A stretch of DNA of 64,000 nucleotides, taken from contig NZ_CP061721.1 in assembly GCF_014764445.1 (NCBI RefSeq), positions 2,418,001-2,482,000 of the forward strand. Direction: 5' to 3'. Position 1 is the stretch's first letter; each line of letters starts with the position of its first letter. This document shows positions 61,750 through 64,000 of the stretch, one piece after another. A program made the translations under genes and the position numbers. Under the pieces are notes generated by a model. That model made no database searches, was not told where the DNA came from, and saw only the letters and a list, made by a program, of their open reading frames with translations. The stretch comes from Pseudarthrobacter sp. BIM B-2242. GTDB lineage: Bacteria > Actinomycetota > Actinomycetes > Actinomycetales > Micrococcaceae.

Positions 61750-62169
61750 ATGACGCAGATCCCACCCCTGGCCCCTTCCGGGCCGGAGTGTTCCCTCCGG
61801 CTCGTCGATGCAGACAAAGTCGAGGCGGTCCGGTCCCGGATGCCTGGAGATTCGGACGTGGCCGATTTGGCGGTGATCTTCGGGCTGCTCTCGGACCCTG
61901 GCCGGGTCAGGATCCTGATCGCCCTCCTCGAAGGGGAAATGTGCGTCTGCGACCTGGCAGCAACCACCGGGCTGAGCGAATCCGGCGTCTCCCACGCCCT
62001 GCGCCTGCTGCGCGGGCCCAGGGTTGTTCAGGTGCGCCGCTCGGGCAGAATGGCCTACTACTCACTGGCAGACTCCCACGTCCGGATGCTGCTCGATCTT
62101 GGCCTGACCCACGTGGGCCATACAGGGAAGGACCGGTTGCGCGCGGTCGAAACCGCCCAGCCAGGCTGA
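61750..62169 (+). CDS. SmtB/CadC-type ArsR regulator
   Basis: A 139-residue repressor differing from the CmtR-like set: it has EGEMCVCDLAATTGLSESGV, giving the CVC motif of SmtB/CadC alpha-3 sites, and a C-terminal helix DSHVRMLLDLGLTHVGH carrying Asp and His ligands of an alpha-5 site for Zn, Co, Ni or Cd. ATG at 61750 is leaderless, six bases after TAGCCT. It is divergent from copD-ctaG and followed 42 bases later by ctaG. Confidence 0.9.
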   Translation: MTQIPPLAPSGPECSLRLVDADKVEAVRSRMPGDSDVADLAVIFGLLSDPGRVRILIALLEGEMCVCDLAATTGLSESGVSHALRLLRGPRVVQVRRSGRMAYYSLADSHVRMLLDLGLTHVGHTGKDRLRAVETAQPG

Positions 62170-62211
62170 TAGGGGCCGCTGTGTCTGCGCGGTGCGGCCG
62201 CCGGTGCTGCC

Positions 62212-63180
62212 ATGTCTGAGCCGGAGATCACCGGTCCGGTCTGGCTTCCTTCGCTGCCCCCGTCGCTTACTGAATACCTGGCGCCCAACCTGCAGCCGGT
62301 ACCGCTGATCCCTGCCCTGACGCTCCTGGCCGCGGTGTTTTACCTTGCAGGGGCGATCCGGCTGTGGCGGCAGGGCCGGCGCTGGTCCGTGGTGCGGACC
62401 TGTTCCTTCCTGGTGGGCTGTCTGGCCATCCTCGTGGTCATGGGAGCCGGTATCGAAGGGTACGGGCTGCGGATGTTCTCCATCTTCATGTTCCAGCAAC
62501 TGACTCTCATGATGGCCGTTCCACCGCTGCTGGTAATTGGATCACCAGGAACACTGCTGCTGCGTGCCACACCACACGGCAGGCTCGGCCGCCGCGTCCT
62601 TCAGGCAGCGCTGTGGGGTCTGCGTTCGGGCTGGGGGCGCATTGCGATTCACCCGGCCTTCATGGTCCCGCTGTTCCTGCTCAGCTTCTACGGCGTGTAC
62701 TTCTCGGGCCTGGCGGACCTGCTGCTGCCTAGCTGGTACGGCCACGTCGGCCTGGAACTGCTGTTTTTGATCTCCGGGATCCTCTTCACTGTCCCGTTAA
62801 TCTCCGCCGATCCCCTGCCGAGCCGCCAGACACACTTCGGGCGGATGGTCGACATTTTCGCGGAGATGCCGCTCCATGCCTTCTTCGGGGTGGTCGTCAT
62901 GATGGCGACCACGCCCATGGTGAAGTTCTTCGCCGCACCCCCTCCAGGATGGAATGTCGACCCGATGACGGACCAAGGCGTGGCCGGCGGACTGGCCTGG
63001 TCCTACGGGGAGCTGCCCGGGGTGCTCCTGCTGATGTTCATCCTGGTCCGGTGGCAGCGCGAGGAGGCAAGATCCAACGCCAGCATCGAGCGGGCCGAGC
63101 TGACCGGAGGAACCCCCGAGCTGGACGCCTACAACAGCTACCTGCAGCACCTGGCAGACAGACCTGAGCGTCACCGCTGA
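62212..63180 (+). CDS. ctaG: CtaG-family cytochrome oxidase assembly protein
   Basis: A 322-residue, seven-helix CtaG: FQQLTLMMAVPPLLVIGSPG near residue 94-113, SADPLPSRQTHFGRMVDIFAE, LAWSYGELPGVLLLM and the terminal PELDAYNSYLQHLA. Located behind an ArsR regulator and close to the CopD-CtaG fusion, so CtaG function is duplicated within 4 kb. Matches the protein at 24802 throughout. ATG at 62212. Confidence 0.9.
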   Translation: MSEPEITGPVWLPSLPPSLTEYLAPNLQPVPLIPALTLLAAVFYLAGAIRLWRQGRRWSVVRTCSFLVGCLAILVVMGAGIEGYGLRMFSIFMFQQLTLMMAVPPLLVIGSPGTLLLRATPHGRLGRRVLQAALWGLRSGWGRIAIHPAFMVPLFLLSFYGVYFSGLADLLLPSWYGHVGLELLFLISGILFTVPLISADPLPSRQTHFGRMVDIFAEMPLHAFFGVVVMMATTPMVKFFAAPPPGWNVDPMTDQGVAGGLAWSYGELPGVLLLMFILVRWQREEARSNASIERAELTGGTPELDAYNSYLQHLADRPERHR

Positions 63181-63355
63181 TCAGCAGCGCCGTCCGACTT
63201 GACCCCCGGGTCTGGTCGTATGAAGATATCTGCAGACGAGTTTTACAAAGCGTAGAAGTAGCTTTCTTTTCCTGCTGTTATCGGATTGTGACATTCTCGT
63301 TCGGTTAGGTAGCATTGATTCAGGCTTTTCTGTATTAAGCCTCGGCTCCGCATGC

Positions 63356-63537
63356 TCAGCCCCGCCGGCGGTGCCAGACGACGAACCCTTTACGGCGGGG
63401 GCGGAGGACCCACTCACGGCAGCTTGCTGCCTTGGGGTGAAGACGCACACTCGGCAGCGGCCCTGCGGGCCGGTGACGGGGCTGCGTCCGGGCTTTTTTC
63501 CTTGGCCCGAACCCGACAGCTAACTTCGCAGGCGACC
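63356..63537 (+). promoter_or_regulatory. c-di-AMP riboswitch (ydaO/yuaA class), second copy
   Basis: Contains GCGGAGGACCCACTCACGGC near 63402, CCTTGGGGTGAAGACGC near 63430 and the 3' signature CCGAACCCGACAGCTAAC then TTCGCAGGC at 63508-63534 (one C-to-T change from the first copy's CTCGCAGGC). It ends 14 bases before a GTG start. The upstream boundary is approximate. Confidence 0.87.
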
Positions 63538-63550
63538 TGAAAGGATAGCT

Positions 63551-64000
63551 GTGCTCCCCTCCCGCCACGGCCGCCGCCGTGCCCTGCCCCGAGACCGCTC
63601 CCGAGCCCGCGCAGGTGCTGCAGGGCCGCGGGGACGGTCCGGTCCCCACGCCCCGTCCCGGCGCCCTGCCTGGCTTCCCGGGGCCTCCGCTTTTGCTGCC
63701 GTCGCTATGCTCGCGTCCGGTATACCCGCCGCGCATGCCGGCCTAGTTGCTGCCGGACCCGTCCCAGCCGCCCCGCCGGCGGCCGTTGAGGCTGCACCGG
63801 CCATTGCGGCGCAGGCGCAGGCGGTCATCACCTATCCACGCACTGACGTCGGAACCAGTCCGGCCGAACGGCCTGCGGCACCGGCGCCTGCCGGAACAGG
63901 ATCCACTGCCGGAACGCCGGCCGCAGTTCCTCCCGATGCAGCGGCGGCACCGCCAGGGGCTGTACCCGTGGATGCCACCTTGGCCGCCCCGCTGGCCAGC
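63551..64000 (+). CDS. Secreted wall-associated protein (C-terminus beyond window)
   Basis: GTG at 63551 opens an Arg-rich leader (LPSRHGRRRALPRDRSRA), a hydrophobic signal segment (AFAAVAMLASGIPAAHA) and an Ala/Pro-rich extracellular linker, 150 codons to the window end without a stop. GAAAGGA lies upstream. The catalytic domain is not visible; given the c-di-AMP riboswitch a peptidoglycan hydrolase (NlpC/P60, M23 or Rpf type) is likely, by inference. Confidence 0.8.
   Translation, partial: MLPSRHGRRRALPRDRSRARAGAAGPRGRSGPHAPSRRPAWLPGASAFAAVAMLASGIPAAHAGLVAAGPVPAAPPAAVEAAPAIAAQAQAVITYPRTDVGTSPAERPAAPAPAGTGSTAGTPAAVPPDAAAAPPGAVPVDATLAAPLAS

Overview
The base composition is very high in G+C, many starts are GTG or TTG, and genes overlap by ATGA, GTGA or TAATG. 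The gene families (PMT-type protein mannosyltransferase, System II cytochrome c maturation, CtaG, CopC/CopD, DUF3093, DUF3188, c-di-AMP riboswitches in front of cell-wall hydrolase genes) point to a soil actinobacterium of the Micrococcaceae, Arthrobacter-like. This is inference from family content. No rRNA, tRNA, transposase, integrase, replication gene or CRISPR array is seen.

Region 1 (1-15441) is a metal, thiol and lipid island. It holds a partial resB, then cadD, lspA, a soft-metal P-type ATPase and its ArsR regulator on the minus strand. Divergent to these are ccdA, a TlpA/ResA lipoprotein, an isoprenylcysteine-methyltransferase-like protein, alkaline phosphatase and an FxLYD-like secreted protein. 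Next come an adenylate-forming ligase with a short CDF transporter, a SAM methyltransferase, a lipoamide dehydrogenase and a CYP152 P450. Region 2 (15442-25704) holds a MerR/arsenite-permease-like pair, a CmtR-like/CadD pair, a sulfide/persulfide locus (CstB-like, TauE, rhodanese, CstR-like) and a free-standing CtaG. Region 3 (26206-29050) has a small membrane protein, DUF3093 and protein mannosyltransferase.

Region 4 (29055-43300) carries a second, diverged and re-ordered set of the Region 1 genes: methyltransferase, lipoamide dehydrogenase, lgt, ccsB, resB, TlpA/ResA, CYP152, ArsR, P-type ATPase, lspA, ccdA and cadD. It ends in two pseudogenes, a ligase and an arsenite permease fragment. 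Region 5 (43353-55958) holds a single-chain adenylation-carrier-membrane acyltransferase with an iron-box-like promoter, small membrane proteins, a CPBP protease, a second alkaline phosphatase, a riboswitch-controlled NlpC/P60 protein and a TgpA-type transglutaminase. Region 6 (56031-64000) is a copper/zinc and oxidase-assembly region: CopC, a His-rich membrane protein, DsbA-like, CzcD, two ArsR regulators, a CopD-CtaG fusion and CtaG. A second c-di-AMP riboswitch precedes a secreted protein cut by the window end.

The likely theme is envelope defence against soft metals. Metals are pumped out by P-type ATPases, CadD, CDF and arsenite-type carriers under thiol-based sensors. Alongside are dedicated machineries that keep extracytoplasmic thiols, cytochrome c and lipoproteins functional (CcdA/ResA/ResB/CcsB, Lgt/LspA, DsbA, Lpd, CtaG). 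At least five gene remnants show the area has been repeatedly assembled and eroded.
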